DNA of 7,937 nucleotides from Clostridiales bacterium. GTDB lineage: Bacteria > Bacillota_A > Clostridia > Tissierellales > Sedimentibacteraceae. Below are positions 1 through 7,480 of this stretch, piece after piece. The notes under the pieces are model-generated. The model worked only from the letters and a program-made list of their open reading frames with translations. It was not told the DNA's origin and did no database searches. The position numbers and the translations under genes are program-made. Each line of letters begins with the position of its first letter. Within the stretch, counting starts at the first letter, position 1. Location: the NCBI GenBank assembly GCA_003514865.1, contig DOON01000193.1:6933-14869 (forward strand), given 5' to 3'.

Positions 1-208
1 AAGGATGGAAAGGTGAGGTAAGAGCTCACCAGCGGTTAGGCGACTAATCGGCTATGTAAACCCCACCCGGAGCAAGACCAAGAACGGACCGCAGAGTGGC
101 TGCTCGTCACAGTCCTAATGGTAGGTCGCTGGAGCCTGTCGGCAACGTCAGGCGTAGATAGATGACTGTTTAATACAGAACACGGCTTATGTATTTACTC
201 TCTACATA
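1..208 (+). ncRNA. rnpB: RNase P RNA, 3' portion (5' end outside window)
   Basis: This is the catalytic RNA of ribonuclease P, which removes the 5' leader from precursor tRNAs together with the RnpA protein. The conserved stretch around 57-84 (TAAACCCCACCCGGAGCAAG) and the 3' core around 156-190 (ATAGATGACTG, then CAGAACACGGCTTAT) match the universally conserved blocks of bacterial RNase P RNA. The GGTAGG...GCTGGAGCC segment near 120-138 corresponds to the region that in type A RNAs binds the tRNA CCA end, so the ancestral type A fold is likely rather than the Bacillus type B. The 5' half, including the partner strand of helix P1, lies left of the window. The exact 3' end is therefore estimated from the usual distance after the CGGCTTAT block. 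Confidence 0.95.
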
Positions 209-233
209 GAATTTAGATAAAAATTTAAATAAG

Positions 234-260
234 ATAACTGCCTCAAGGCAGTTATTTTTA
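234..260 (+). terminator. Rho-independent terminator of rnpB
   Basis: A perfect 9-bp stem (ATAACTGCC 234-242 with GGCAGTTAT 247-255) closes a TCAA tetraloop and is followed by TTTT. It lies about 25 bases after the estimated RNase P RNA end and probably terminates or helps define that transcript. Confidence 0.9.
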
Positions 261-548
261 TGTACCCATCATGGACGCACATTAGCTGGTGAGAGGCCTT
301 CTGGTATCTGCTTAATTGAACAAGCTAAATTTTTAAGAATAAAATGTTTCATGGTATATTCTGTAATATCATGTTATAATATATTTAATATTACAAGTGT
401 TATCAATTAAGAAAACATGTCTATAAACAAATTTCCGATGAAAATAAATTAAATAATCAAATTAATAGAGAACCATAAAAAAATCGTGCATGACTCTGAG
501 AATTTCTGTTTCGTTTTTAAAAAAAATACTTGAAAGGAATAAATAATA
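261..548 (+). other. Intergenic stretch with the leader of the nitroreductase gene
   Basis: This AT-rich gap holds one clear promoter (-10 at 375-380) inside an inverted repeat, and a leader of about 160 bases before the start codon at 549. I see no credible open reading frame, RNA gene or known riboswitch in it. The segment 261-350 shows nothing I can assign. Confidence 0.5.
362..395 (+). promoter_or_regulatory. Extended -10 promoter inside an inverted repeat
   Basis: TATAAT at 375-380 is preceded by TG at 372-373, giving an extended -10 (TGTTATAAT). The -35 region (TGGTAT, 352-357) is poor, as often seen with extended -10 promoters. The -10 is bracketed by an 8-bp inverted repeat, TGTAATAT (362-369) and ATATTACA (388-395), which could be a repressor operator. 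The predicted start of transcription is near 387, giving a leader of about 160 bases for the nitroreductase gene. The operator role is inference only. Confidence 0.6.
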
Positions 549-1385
549 ATGGAATTTAAGAAATCGGCAATTGATTTAATCAAAGAAAGAAAATCTACAA
601 GAACCTATGACGGCAGAGCCTTGGAAGAAGTAGATTTAAAGAAATTCAATTCTTATCTAGATGAATTAAATAGTGAAACTAAAATTAAAGCAAGATTTAA
701 GATTGTTTCAAATTTGGGAATCAATAAGGAGGAATCCAAGAAACTAGGGACGTATGGATTTATCCAAGGAGCTAATTCTTATGTTATAGGGATTATGGAT
801 AAAGATGAGAATTATGCTTTTGAGTTCGGGTATTTATTTGAAAAAATAGTTCTTTTTGCTACTGATTTAGGAATACAGACCTGTTGGCTGGGAGGAACAT
901 TTAGCAGGGAGAACTTTAAAGAAATTGCGGAATTAAATGAAAATGAATTTATACCTATTATATCTCCTGTTGGTTATAAGAAAGATAAGAAGCGTATTTT
1001 TGAAACTACAATGAGAGTAGCGGTTGGAGCCGATAAAAGAAAACCGTGGAGCGAATTATTTTTTAATAAAAATATGCAGCCGCTAAATGAAGAGGATGAT
1101 AATGAATTTAAATTGGCACTTGAAATGGTAAGGTTGGGTCCTTCGGCTTCTAACAAACAGCCATGGAGAATTATTAAAGATGAAGGAATGTTTCATTTCT
1201 TTCTTTGCAGGACTAAAGGCTATGGTGCAGTAGGTTATGATATGCAATTGAATGATATAGGTATAGCAAAATGTCACTTTGATTTAACACTGAAAGAAAA
1301 TGGGATAAACGGAAACTGGCAGGAATCTTTGACTATTGACTGCCCTAAGGATTGGGAATATGTATTTACTTGGACACAAGATTAG
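549..1385 (+). CDS. Nitroreductase family protein, tandem-domain (TM1586-like)
   Basis: This is a predicted cytoplasmic FMN-dependent oxidoreductase; the natural substrate is unknown. Residues 14-18 (RKSTR) match the basic FMN-phosphate-binding start of nitroreductases. Residues 108-117 (GIQTCWLGGT) resemble the 'lGl.tcWig' segment of the fold, and 197-207 (GPSASNKQPWR) is the second-half motif that in ordinary nitroreductases lies near the N-terminus. Two nitroreductase-like motif sets in one 278-residue chain fit the TM1586 type, where a single polypeptide imitates the usual homodimer. The start at 549 is supported by AAAGGAA at 533-539. The gene stands alone on the plus strand between rnpB and a small-peptide gene. 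No good terminator follows: the weak hairpin at 1412-1426 has no T tract. Family assignment is firm; function is not. Confidence 0.88.
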   Translation: MEFKKSAIDLIKERKSTRTYDGRALEEVDLKKFNSYLDELNSETKIKARFKIVSNLGINKEESKKLGTYGFIQGANSYVIGIMDKDENYAFEFGYLFEKIVLFATDLGIQTCWLGGTFSRENFKEIAELNENEFIPIISPVGYKKDKKRIFETTMRVAVGADKRKPWSELFFNKNMQPLNEEDDNEFKLALEMVRLGPSASNKQPWRIIKDEGMFHFFLCRTKGYGAVGYDMQLNDIGIAKCHFDLTLKENGINGNWQESLTIDCPKDWEYVFTWTQD

Positions 1386-1461
1386 GTCAGATAGAAATAA
1401 CCCTGCACCTTTGGCGCAATATGCCATAAATGACTCACGTTTCAGCATTAGGACAAAAGTA

Positions 1462-1490
1462 TTGTAACATCTGATAAATGCAGGCATAAT
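1462..1490 (+). promoter_or_regulatory. Sigma-A-type promoter of the 26-residue peptide gene
   Basis: TTGTAA (1462-1467) and CATAAT (1485-1490) are separated by exactly 17 bases. Transcription would begin near 1497, only about 20 bases before the peptide's start codon. This gives a compact dedicated unit with a ribosome binding site right after the start of the RNA. Confidence 0.7.
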
Positions 1491-1519
1491 ATAAGACAAC
1501 CTTTGAGAGGGGTGATTTT

Positions 1520-1600
1520 ATGTGTTGTCTGCCATGGCTTATACTTGGGATAGGATTTGGAAGATGTGGAAGATGTCGATGCTGCAGGAGACGATGCTAA
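1520..1600 (+). CDS. Cys/Arg-rich 26-residue microprotein, unknown function
   Basis: I do not recognise this gene. It encodes 26 residues and lies between the nitroreductase and MFS genes. The N-terminal part (MCCLPWLILGIGFG, 1-14) is hydrophobic. The C-terminal part (RCGRCRCCRRRC, 15-26) is almost entirely arginine, cysteine and glycine. In total there are seven cysteines (2, 3, 16, 19, 21, 22, 26) and six arginines (15, 18, 20, 23, 24, 25). The case for a real gene is contextual: GAGAGGGGTGA at 1505-1515 is a near-ideal ribosome binding site about 7 bases before ATG, a 17-bp-spaced promoter lies upstream, and a long hairpin with T5 lies 30 bases after the stop. The CxxCxCC spacing suggests metal binding or disulfides, and the hydrophobic-plus-cationic layout could suit a membrane or nucleic-acid contact. 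Both are inference. Such a short frame could still be chance. Confidence 0.6.
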   Translation: MCCLPWLILGIGFGRCGRCRCCRRRC

Positions 1601-1630
1601 TCTTGGATTGTTAAAAAAGCTCGACTGATT

Positions 1631-1687
1631 TGCCGTTCAACCGGACGATTATGTATGCCATAACGCTTCGGCTGAACGGCAGTTTTT
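1631..1687 (+). terminator. Long hairpin terminator between convergent genes
   Basis: TGCCGTTCA (1631-1639) pairs with TGAACGGCA (1673-1681). Inside it CCG/CGG and a TTATG/CATAA stem extend the hairpin to a 5-base loop. GTTTTT follows on the plus strand (1682-1687), so it best terminates the microprotein transcript. The MFS stop codon (minus strand) begins at 1688, so the hairpin is also the first structure after that gene. On that strand a T6 tract comes only about 12 bases later, so it may act weakly in both directions. Confidence 0.85.
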
Positions 1688-2924
1688 ATATGTTAGTGTG
1701 TTCGTTTATCGCGCTTGATGGTGCTTTTTTGAGCAGGGTTTTAGATATTACAATAACTGTCAAAAGAACTATTGAGGATGACAGCATCCATATTGCAGGA
1801 ATGGATATATACCTTATTAGAATGCTGTACAACAGTGAGCCGGACAATCCTCCAACCTGTAGCACCAATGAATTGACCGACAGCACGGATGCTCTTACAT
1901 TGTTTGGAATTTCAGCGTTCAGTATTACTCCTTCAGGTACGCTGGCCATTCCAAAGAACAGATAAATTATTGCGTAGGAAGACATAAAAACCGGAACGTT
2001 CGTTTGAAGAGCTGTTACAACAATTGCAACCGACAGCAGGGCCCTGATAACTATGTACATATTGGCAGAACTGAATTTGTATTTTTTAATTATTTTGTTG
2101 GAAGCAATACTTCCCAAGGTCGCGGACGCAAAATATAAGAAGGCCATCAGACCTAGCAGCTTCATTGAATTTTCAGAAGGAAGCAAGGTTATGAAATGAG
2201 GTTGCCAATATGTTTCCAGACTGCTGAGAAAAAATCCCGTAGAAAAAACCGAGATAAAAATACAAATTACCGTGCTGTTTTTCGTAACAATTTCTGAGCT
2301 GTTTATGATGTGCTGCTTCAATGTGATCCTTTCTTCCTTGCTGTGTATTTTATCCTCCTGTATAAATGCAAAGGAGAGTATTGCTACGATTGCTGCAAGA
2401 GCTATTCTTATTATAATATTGAGGTCGTATGTGCCCAGTGAAGCGAAATATGTATTTGATATCTCTGGGAAATATCCGCCCGATAAAGCTCCCGCGGACA
2501 TTCCGAGAGCCTCAAGCACTCCCAGGCGGGTTGTGATGTTGTGAAGCTTATCTTTTCCGTAGTTATCTATGTAATAATCAATGAACATAGCTTCAAACGA
2601 GCCGGATGAAAGTGCTCTACTGAGTCCATAAAGCATTATTCCGATGCATAAAAACATAAAACCTTTTCCCGTCAAAAAGGTTATCAGGCTCATTATTGAA
2701 ATAACTATGGACAAGCAAAATGAACTTTTTCTTCCAAATACATCCGCTATAATTCCTGTGGGCAGTTCAAGAGCAACTACGGTAAAAGCGTACAATCCAA
2801 GGATGATTGATAAATTACTTATGTTAGCTCCTTTTTCAAGAAGCAAAAGACTTAATACCGGAACAAGAAGGCCGGACAAATAAGCGTTAAGAAAAAAAAT
2901 CAAGGAATAAACTTTGAGTTTCAT
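1686..2924 (-). CDS. Major facilitator superfamily transporter
   Basis: This is a predicted 412-residue inner-membrane secondary transporter. The length and the run of hydrophobic segments fit 12 transmembrane helices. Residues 57-67 (GIIADVFGRKS) match MFS motif A in the loop between helices 2 and 3 (G...D..GRK). The region 104-117 (ALSSGSFEAMFIDY) resembles helix 4 of drug- and metabolite-efflux members. Substrate cannot be read from the sequence; efflux of a small molecule is the usual guess for this type. The start at 2924 is backed by AAAGGAA (plus-strand positions 2931-2937), 6 bases upstream. The gene has its own promoter (2969-2998) and lies downstream of ribU in the same direction. 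A terminator separates the two, so co-transcription is probably limited. Confidence 0.9.
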   Translation of the reverse strand: MKLKVYSLIFFLNAYLSGLLVPVLSLLLLEKGANISNLSIILGLYAFTVVALELPTGIIADVFGRKSSFCLSIVISIMSLITFLTGKGFMFLCIGIMLYGLSRALSSGSFEAMFIDYYIDNYGKDKLHNITTRLGVLEALGMSAGALSGGYFPEISNTYFASLGTYDLNIIIRIALAAIVAILSFAFIQEDKIHSKEERITLKQHIINSSEIVTKNSTVICIFISVFSTGFFLSSLETYWQPHFITLLPSENSMKLLGLMAFLYFASATLGSIASNKIIKKYKFSSANMYIVIRALLSVAIVVTALQTNVPVFMSSYAIIYLFFGMASVPEGVILNAEIPNNVRASVLSVNSLVLQVGGLSGSLLYSILIRYISIPAIWMLSSSIVLLTVIVISKTLLKKAPSSAINEHTNI

Positions 2925-2968
2925 ATGGAGTTCCTTTCTTTAAATGACATATTCTGTATGATAACGTT

Positions 2969-2998
2969 AATATAACCTCCTTACGTATATGTCGTCAA
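2969..2998 (-). promoter_or_regulatory. Promoter of the MFS transporter gene
   Basis: Read on the minus strand, TTGACG (2998-2993) and TATATT (2974-2969) are separated by 18 bases. Transcription would start near 2962, inside the perfect palindrome TAACGTTA (2962-2969). That palindrome could serve as an operator, though an 8-bp palindrome is weak evidence on its own. Confidence 0.6.
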
Positions 2999-3035
2999 GG
3001 CAAAACAGAAAAATCACAGTCTGGTTCACAGAGTC

Positions 3036-3093
3036 GCGGTTGCCCTACCGCCATTTTTTTCTTCCTATCGGTCGAAAAAACGGGGTTAGGGCA
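3036..3093. repeat. Long imperfect hairpin with alternative inner stem
   Basis: TGCCCTA (3041-3047) pairs with TAGGGCA (3087-3093). With small bulges the stem continues through CC/GG pairs and six T-A pairs (3054-3059 with 3075-3080) to a loop near 3060-3074. A different hairpin, GCGGT (3036-3040) with ACCGC (3047-3051) followed by a T7 run (3054-3060), uses the same left arm and cannot form at the same time. The shorter form looks like a plus-strand terminator, yet no plus-strand gene precedes it. The element lies between the ribU terminator and the MFS promoter. Its role is unknown. Confidence 0.5.
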
Positions 3094-3095
3094 TA

Positions 3096-3138
3096 CAAAA
3101 AGACGCCTGGGCACCTTGTTGTTATGCTTGAGCGTCTT
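3096..3138 (-). terminator. Rho-independent terminator of ribU
   Basis: On the minus strand AAGACGC (3138-3132) pairs with GCGTCTT (3106-3100), and the T tract runs on to give five T in a row (3101-3097). It starts 8 bases after the ribU stop codon. The loop is large (about 25 bases) but holds some inner pairing. Confidence 0.75.
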
Positions 3139-3145
3139 CGATGTA

Positions 3146-3757
3146 TTATTTGTGTAAAACAGGTGATATTTTCTTATACACCAGCAATGTAATTGATGAT
3201 ACCACGATGCCTTTGAATATGTTGAACGGCACTACAGCATAAAGCACAAATGTTTTAAGATCCGAAATTGCCGGATTTATTGCATGCGCCATGTCTATGA
3301 ATACCTGAATTGGAGCACCGTATATTTTTGAATATACCGGAAGGATCACAAAATAGTTCATCATTGAACCAACAACGGCCAATGTAACAGTTCCTGCAAG
3401 CATAGCTATAACTGCCGAAGAAAATGATTTTTTATGCTTGTAGATATATCCTGCCGGAATGACGAAGGAGCATCCCACTGCAAAATTTGCCAGTTCGCCT
3501 ATACCGCCTGTGTCTGTGCCGTTCAATACGAAATTGAGCAATATTTTTACAAATTCAATTGAGATACCTGCAGCAGGTCCCAAGGCAAATGTGCCGAGCA
3601 GCACGGGAACCTCGCTGAAATCCAGCTTGTAGAAATTCGGAGCAAACCATAAAGGGAAGTCAAACAGCATAAGCACTGTGGCTACCGCTGACAATACTCC
3701 AATCTTTGCTATTGTTTTTGTGTTACCTCTTTCTTTTACCGAAAGTTCGCTTTTCAT
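3146..3757 (-). CDS. ribU: Riboflavin transporter, ECF S component
   Basis: RibU is the membrane substrate-binding (S) subunit of an energy-coupling-factor transporter that imports riboflavin. It works with a shared EcfA-EcfA'-EcfT module not present in this window. The 203 residues contain about six hydrophobic segments after a basic N-terminus. Residues 44-64 carry the family signature (KLDFSEVP, then LGTFALGPAAG), and 133-142 (MNYFVILPVY) and 177-183 (PFNIFKG) are also typical of RibU. The start at 3757 has a perfect AGGAGG (3769-3764) 6 bases upstream. The FMN riboswitch in its leader independently supports riboflavin as substrate. Expression should fall when FMN is plentiful. Confidence 0.95.
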   Translation of the reverse strand: MKSELSVKERGNTKTIAKIGVLSAVATVLMLFDFPLWFAPNFYKLDFSEVPVLLGTFALGPAAGISIEFVKILLNFVLNGTDTGGIGELANFAVGCSFVIPAGYIYKHKKSFSSAVIAMLAGTVTLAVVGSMMNYFVILPVYSKIYGAPIQVFIDMAHAINPAISDLKTFVLYAVVPFNIFKGIVVSSITLLVYKKISPVLHK

Positions 3758-3763
3758 TTTTTT

Positions 3764-3791
3764 CCTCCTGAAATTATAAGATTATCAGAGG
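3764..3791 (-). promoter_or_regulatory. Possible hairpin sequestering the ribU ribosome binding site
   Basis: On the minus strand CCTCTGA (3791-3785) can pair with TCAGGAGG (3771-3764), leaving one bulged G. The second arm contains the entire AGGAGG ribosome binding site of ribU. The first arm is a second copy of the sequence that forms the 5' arm of the terminator just upstream, so it can also pair with that terminator's 3' arm. This suggests a translational layer of control after the transcriptional one. Confidence 0.5.
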
Positions 3792-3794
3792 ATA

Positions 3795-3820
3795 TAAAAA
3801 ACCTCTGAAACCTTCAGAGG
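3795..3820 (-). terminator. Riboswitch-controlled terminator ahead of ribU
   Basis: On the minus strand CCTCTGAA (3820-3813) and TTCAGAGG (3809-3802) form a perfect 8-bp stem with a 3-base loop, followed by TTTTTT. It lies about 45 bases after the FMN aptamer and before the ribU start, the expected place for an FMN-induced attenuator. Confidence 0.88.
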
Positions 3821-3866
3821 CTAAATTCGATAGAGCTTTTGCTTACATTAAATATTGCAAGTAATC

Positions 3867-3970
3867 TCTTCTACCATCCAGACTTTACTGTCGGTATTGG
3901 AATTTCACCAATTCAACCTTTCGGTTCGCGGACTTTACCGCCGGTCGGGAATTTCACCCTGCCCTGAAGA
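3867..3970 (-). promoter_or_regulatory. FMN riboswitch (RFN element)
   Basis: The minus strand carries the conserved RFN blocks in order: the P1 arm TCTTC then AGGGCAGGGTGAAATTCCC, GACCGGCGGTAAAGTCC, GGTGAAATTCC, GACAGTAAAGTCTGGATG, and the closing P1 arm GAAGA (3871-3867). This aptamer binds flavin mononucleotide in the nascent RNA. Binding would favour the downstream terminator (3795-3820) and so lower riboflavin uptake when FMN is abundant. It belongs to the ribU leader. Confidence 0.97.
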
Positions 3971-3997
3971 CATCATTACTATTCAGTTGTTTGTAAC

Positions 3998-4027
3998 ATT
4001 ATAGCAGATAAAGCACATCTCTGTCAA
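3998..4027 (-). promoter_or_regulatory. Promoter of the riboswitch-ribU transcript
   Basis: On the minus strand a perfect TTGACA (4027-4022) and a perfect TATAAT (4003-3998) are separated by 18 bases. The RNA would start near 3991, about 20 bases before the FMN aptamer, giving a leader of roughly 235 bases. Confidence 0.9.
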
Positions 4028-4086
4028 CAGCGACAAAAGATAGAGTTGGGGAGTGATATTTATGTGTGATAGAAATAGATGTGAAG

Positions 4087-4131
4087 AAAAAAGAAGCCTC
4101 TCAAAAATTCAGTGAATTAATGAAAGACTTC
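4087..4131 (-). terminator. Rho-independent terminator of groESL
   Basis: On the minus strand GAAGTCTTTCA (4131-4121) pairs with TGAGAGGCTTC (4103-4093) over 11 positions, two of them G-U, and the stem is followed by TTTTTT (4092-4087). The two G-U pairs become mismatches if read on the plus strand, so the structure belongs to the groESL transcript. It lies about 80 bases past the groEL stop. Confidence 0.82.
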
Positions 4132-4158
4132 GTTTGTTAGCAAAGTGTTAGCATATTG

Positions 4159-4209
4159 AATTGTCGTTTGATATAATCATTGATTTTACAACGGTTTATC
4201 AATTGACAA

Positions 4210-4211
<2 letters not shown>
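4159..4211 (-). repeat. AT-rich hairpin overlapping the groEL stop codon
   Basis: AATTGTC (4159-4165) pairs with GACAATT (4205-4211), and TTGATA (4168-4173) with TATCAA (4197-4202), separated by a 2-by-2 mismatch. The right arm covers most of the groEL stop codon. There is no T tract, so it is not a classic terminator. It could protect the 3' end of the mRNA or pause RNA polymerase ahead of the true terminator. Confidence 0.5.
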
Positions 4212-5850
<1,639 letters not shown>

Positions 5851-5855
5851 TTAAT

Positions 5856-6140
<285 letters not shown>

Positions 6141-6187
6141 TCATTCCTCCCATTTTATTTAATGTAATTATTTATCTAAGTTTGTTG

Positions 6188-6214
6188 TTAGCACTCATCG
6201 TCTTAGAGTGCTAA
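6188..6214 (-). promoter_or_regulatory. CIRCE operator (HrcA binding site)
   Basis: TTAGCACTC (6188-6196), nine spacer bases, then GAGTGCTAA (6206-6214): a perfect match to the CIRCE consensus. HrcA binds it to repress chaperone genes until heat or misfolded protein engages GroEL. It lies just after the predicted groESL transcription start, between promoter and groES. Confidence 0.98.
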
Positions 6215-6228
6215 TGCTTGTAGTTAAT

Positions 6229-6257
6229 ATAATACCCATTAGCATAGTTGTTTTCAA
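6229..6257 (-). promoter_or_regulatory. groESL promoter
   Basis: On the minus strand TTGAAA (6257-6252) and TATTAT (6234-6229) are separated by 17 bases. Transcription would start near 6222, about 8 bases before the CIRCE element, so HrcA bound there would block initiation or early elongation. Confidence 0.88.
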
Positions 6258-6390
6258 GTACCATTTTAACTAATTTTAGCCTATTTTCTTTAATTTTTAA
6301 CTTATTTATTGATATATCTCTTATTTGCTTTGATTTTAGGTTTATTATAAAATCTTTCCTTAATTATTAAAAATTAATTGCTGAAAAACT

Positions 6391-6419
6391 TTTACAAAAT
6401 AGTTGGTGTTTTTTATAAT
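6391..6419 (+). promoter_or_regulatory. Promoter of the aldolase gene
   Basis: TTTACA (6391-6396) and TATAAT (6414-6419) are separated by 17 bases, divergent from the groESL promoter. A second TATAAT at 6429-6434 lacks a well-spaced -35 and may be an alternative start. The leader to the ATG at 6483 is about 55 bases. The T-rich gap 6258-6390 shows no other feature. Confidence 0.75.
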
Positions 6420-6482
6420 TGTCTATAGTATAATTAGAATATCAATAACCGGATATTTCGATAAATATTAGGAGGAAATGAA

Positions 6483-7412
6483 ATGTCTCTTGTTACGTCT
6501 AAAGAAATGTTTAGAAAGGCATACGAAGGCCATTATGCAGTAGGTGCATTTAATGTAAACAACATGGAAATAATTCAGGGCATAGTTGATGCTGCAAAGC
6601 AGGAAAGTGCCCCACTGATTCTTCAGGTTTCTGCGGGAGCCAGAAAATACGCTAACCCAATTTATTTGAGAAAGCTTGTAGAGGCTGCCATTGAAGACTC
6701 AGGACTCGATATATGCCTGCACCTTGACCACGGCGAGGATTTTGAAATATGCAAGCAATGTGTTGACGATGGATTCACATCTGTCATGATTGACGGTTCA
6801 AAACATCCTTTTGAAGAAAATATAGCTTTAACTAAAAGGGTAGTTGAATATGCTCACAGCAAGGGAGTTGTGGTTGAAGCAGAGCTTGGAAAGCTTGCAG
6901 GTATTGAGGACGATGTTAATGTAAGCGCAAAGGATGCAACATTTACAGACCCTGACCAAGCAGCAGAATTTGTTGCAAGAACAGGTGTCGACTCACTGGC
7001 AATCGCCATAGGAACAAGTCATGGTGCCTATAAATTCAAGGGTGAGCCGCGACTTGATTTTGAAAGGCTCGAAGTTATAGAAAGACTTCTTCCGGGATTC
7101 CCTATCGTACTTCACGGATCATCTTCCGTACCACGAGAATTTGTTGATTTGTGCAACAAATACGGCGGTGAAATACCTGGAGCGGCAGGAATACCCGAGG
7201 AAATGCTGAGAAGAGCATCTCAGATGAGTGTATGTAAAATCAATATTGATACTGACCTCAGGCTTGCAATGACAGCATGCATCAGACAGATATTAACGGA
7301 AAATCCTTCAGAATTCGATCCACGTAAATACCTGGGGCCGGGAAGAATAGCTATCAAGGATATGGTAGCTCATAAAATGAGAAATGTATTAGGCTGCAGC
7401 GGAAAAATATAG
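6483..7412 (+). CDS. fba: Class II fructose-1,6-bisphosphate aldolase
   Basis: This cytoplasmic zinc enzyme reversibly splits fructose 1,6-bisphosphate into dihydroxyacetone phosphate and glyceraldehyde 3-phosphate in glycolysis and gluconeogenesis. The 309 residues fit the class IIB length. Seen in order: the GAFNVNN start (21-27); HLDHGE (80-85), with Asp82 the expected proton-transfer residue and His83 a zinc ligand; VEAELGKLAG (131-140); GTSHGAYKF (177-185) with zinc ligand His180; HGSSS (211-215) with zinc ligand His211; and the phosphate-binding NIDTD (254-258). AGGAGG at 6470-6475 supports the ATG at 6483; an ATG at 6478 is out of frame and too close. The gene is monocistronic, with its own promoter and terminator. 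The exact sugar-phosphate preference is not proven, since tagatose-bisphosphate aldolases are related, but the overall match favours Fba. Confidence 0.95.
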   Translation: MSLVTSKEMFRKAYEGHYAVGAFNVNNMEIIQGIVDAAKQESAPLILQVSAGARKYANPIYLRKLVEAAIEDSGLDICLHLDHGEDFEICKQCVDDGFTSVMIDGSKHPFEENIALTKRVVEYAHSKGVVVEAELGKLAGIEDDVNVSAKDATFTDPDQAAEFVARTGVDSLAIAIGTSHGAYKFKGEPRLDFERLEVIERLLPGFPIVLHGSSSVPREFVDLCNKYGGEIPGAAGIPEEMLRRASQMSVCKINIDTDLRLAMTACIRQILTENPSEFDPRKYLGPGRIAIKDMVAHKMRNVLGCSGKI

Positions 7413-7419
7413 CATAGTT

Positions 7420-7452
7420 AAAGGCTGACCGGGATTTCCTGTCAGCCTTTTG
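7420..7452 (+). terminator. Rho-independent terminator of fba
   Basis: AAAGGCTGAC (7420-7429) and GTCAGCCTTT (7441-7450) form a perfect 10-bp stem with an 11-base loop. The stem runs into a short T4 tract (7448-7451). It begins 7 bases after the aldolase stop. It might also stop the convergent thioesterase transcript, though the minus-strand T run is short. Confidence 0.9.
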
Positions 7453-7453
7453 T

Positions 7454-7470
7454 TGCCCTAACCCTGTTTT
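7454..7470 (+). repeat. Post-terminator motif, second copy
   Basis: TGCCCTAACCCTGTTTT directly follows the fba terminator. It matches, with one change, the minus-strand sequence that follows the ribU terminator (3093-3077), in the same orientation relative to the terminator. Function unknown. Confidence 0.45.
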
Positions 7471-7480
7471 CCGGAGTGAT

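Noticed and set aside
417..452. An 11-codon frame in the leader of the nitroreductase gene
   Set aside because: No ribosome binding site, ordinary AT-rich composition, no sign of attenuation structure.
1412..1426. Small hairpin TGGC/GCCA after the nitroreductase gene
   Set aside because: Only four base pairs and no T tract, so not called a terminator.
1630..1965. A 111-codon plus-strand frame
   Set aside because: It starts inside the terminator hairpin and is antisense to the clear MFS gene; no ribosome binding site.
2989..3192. A 67-codon plus-strand frame across the ribU-MFS gap
   Set aside because: It runs through the MFS promoter, the long hairpin and the ribU terminator into the ribU 3' end, with no ribosome binding site.
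4062..4115. A 17-codon plus-strand frame (MCDRNRCEEKRSLSKIQ) preceded by GGGGAGTG
   Set aside because: Its second half coincides with the U tract and stem of the groESL terminator on the other strand, and there is no good plus-strand promoter or terminator for it.
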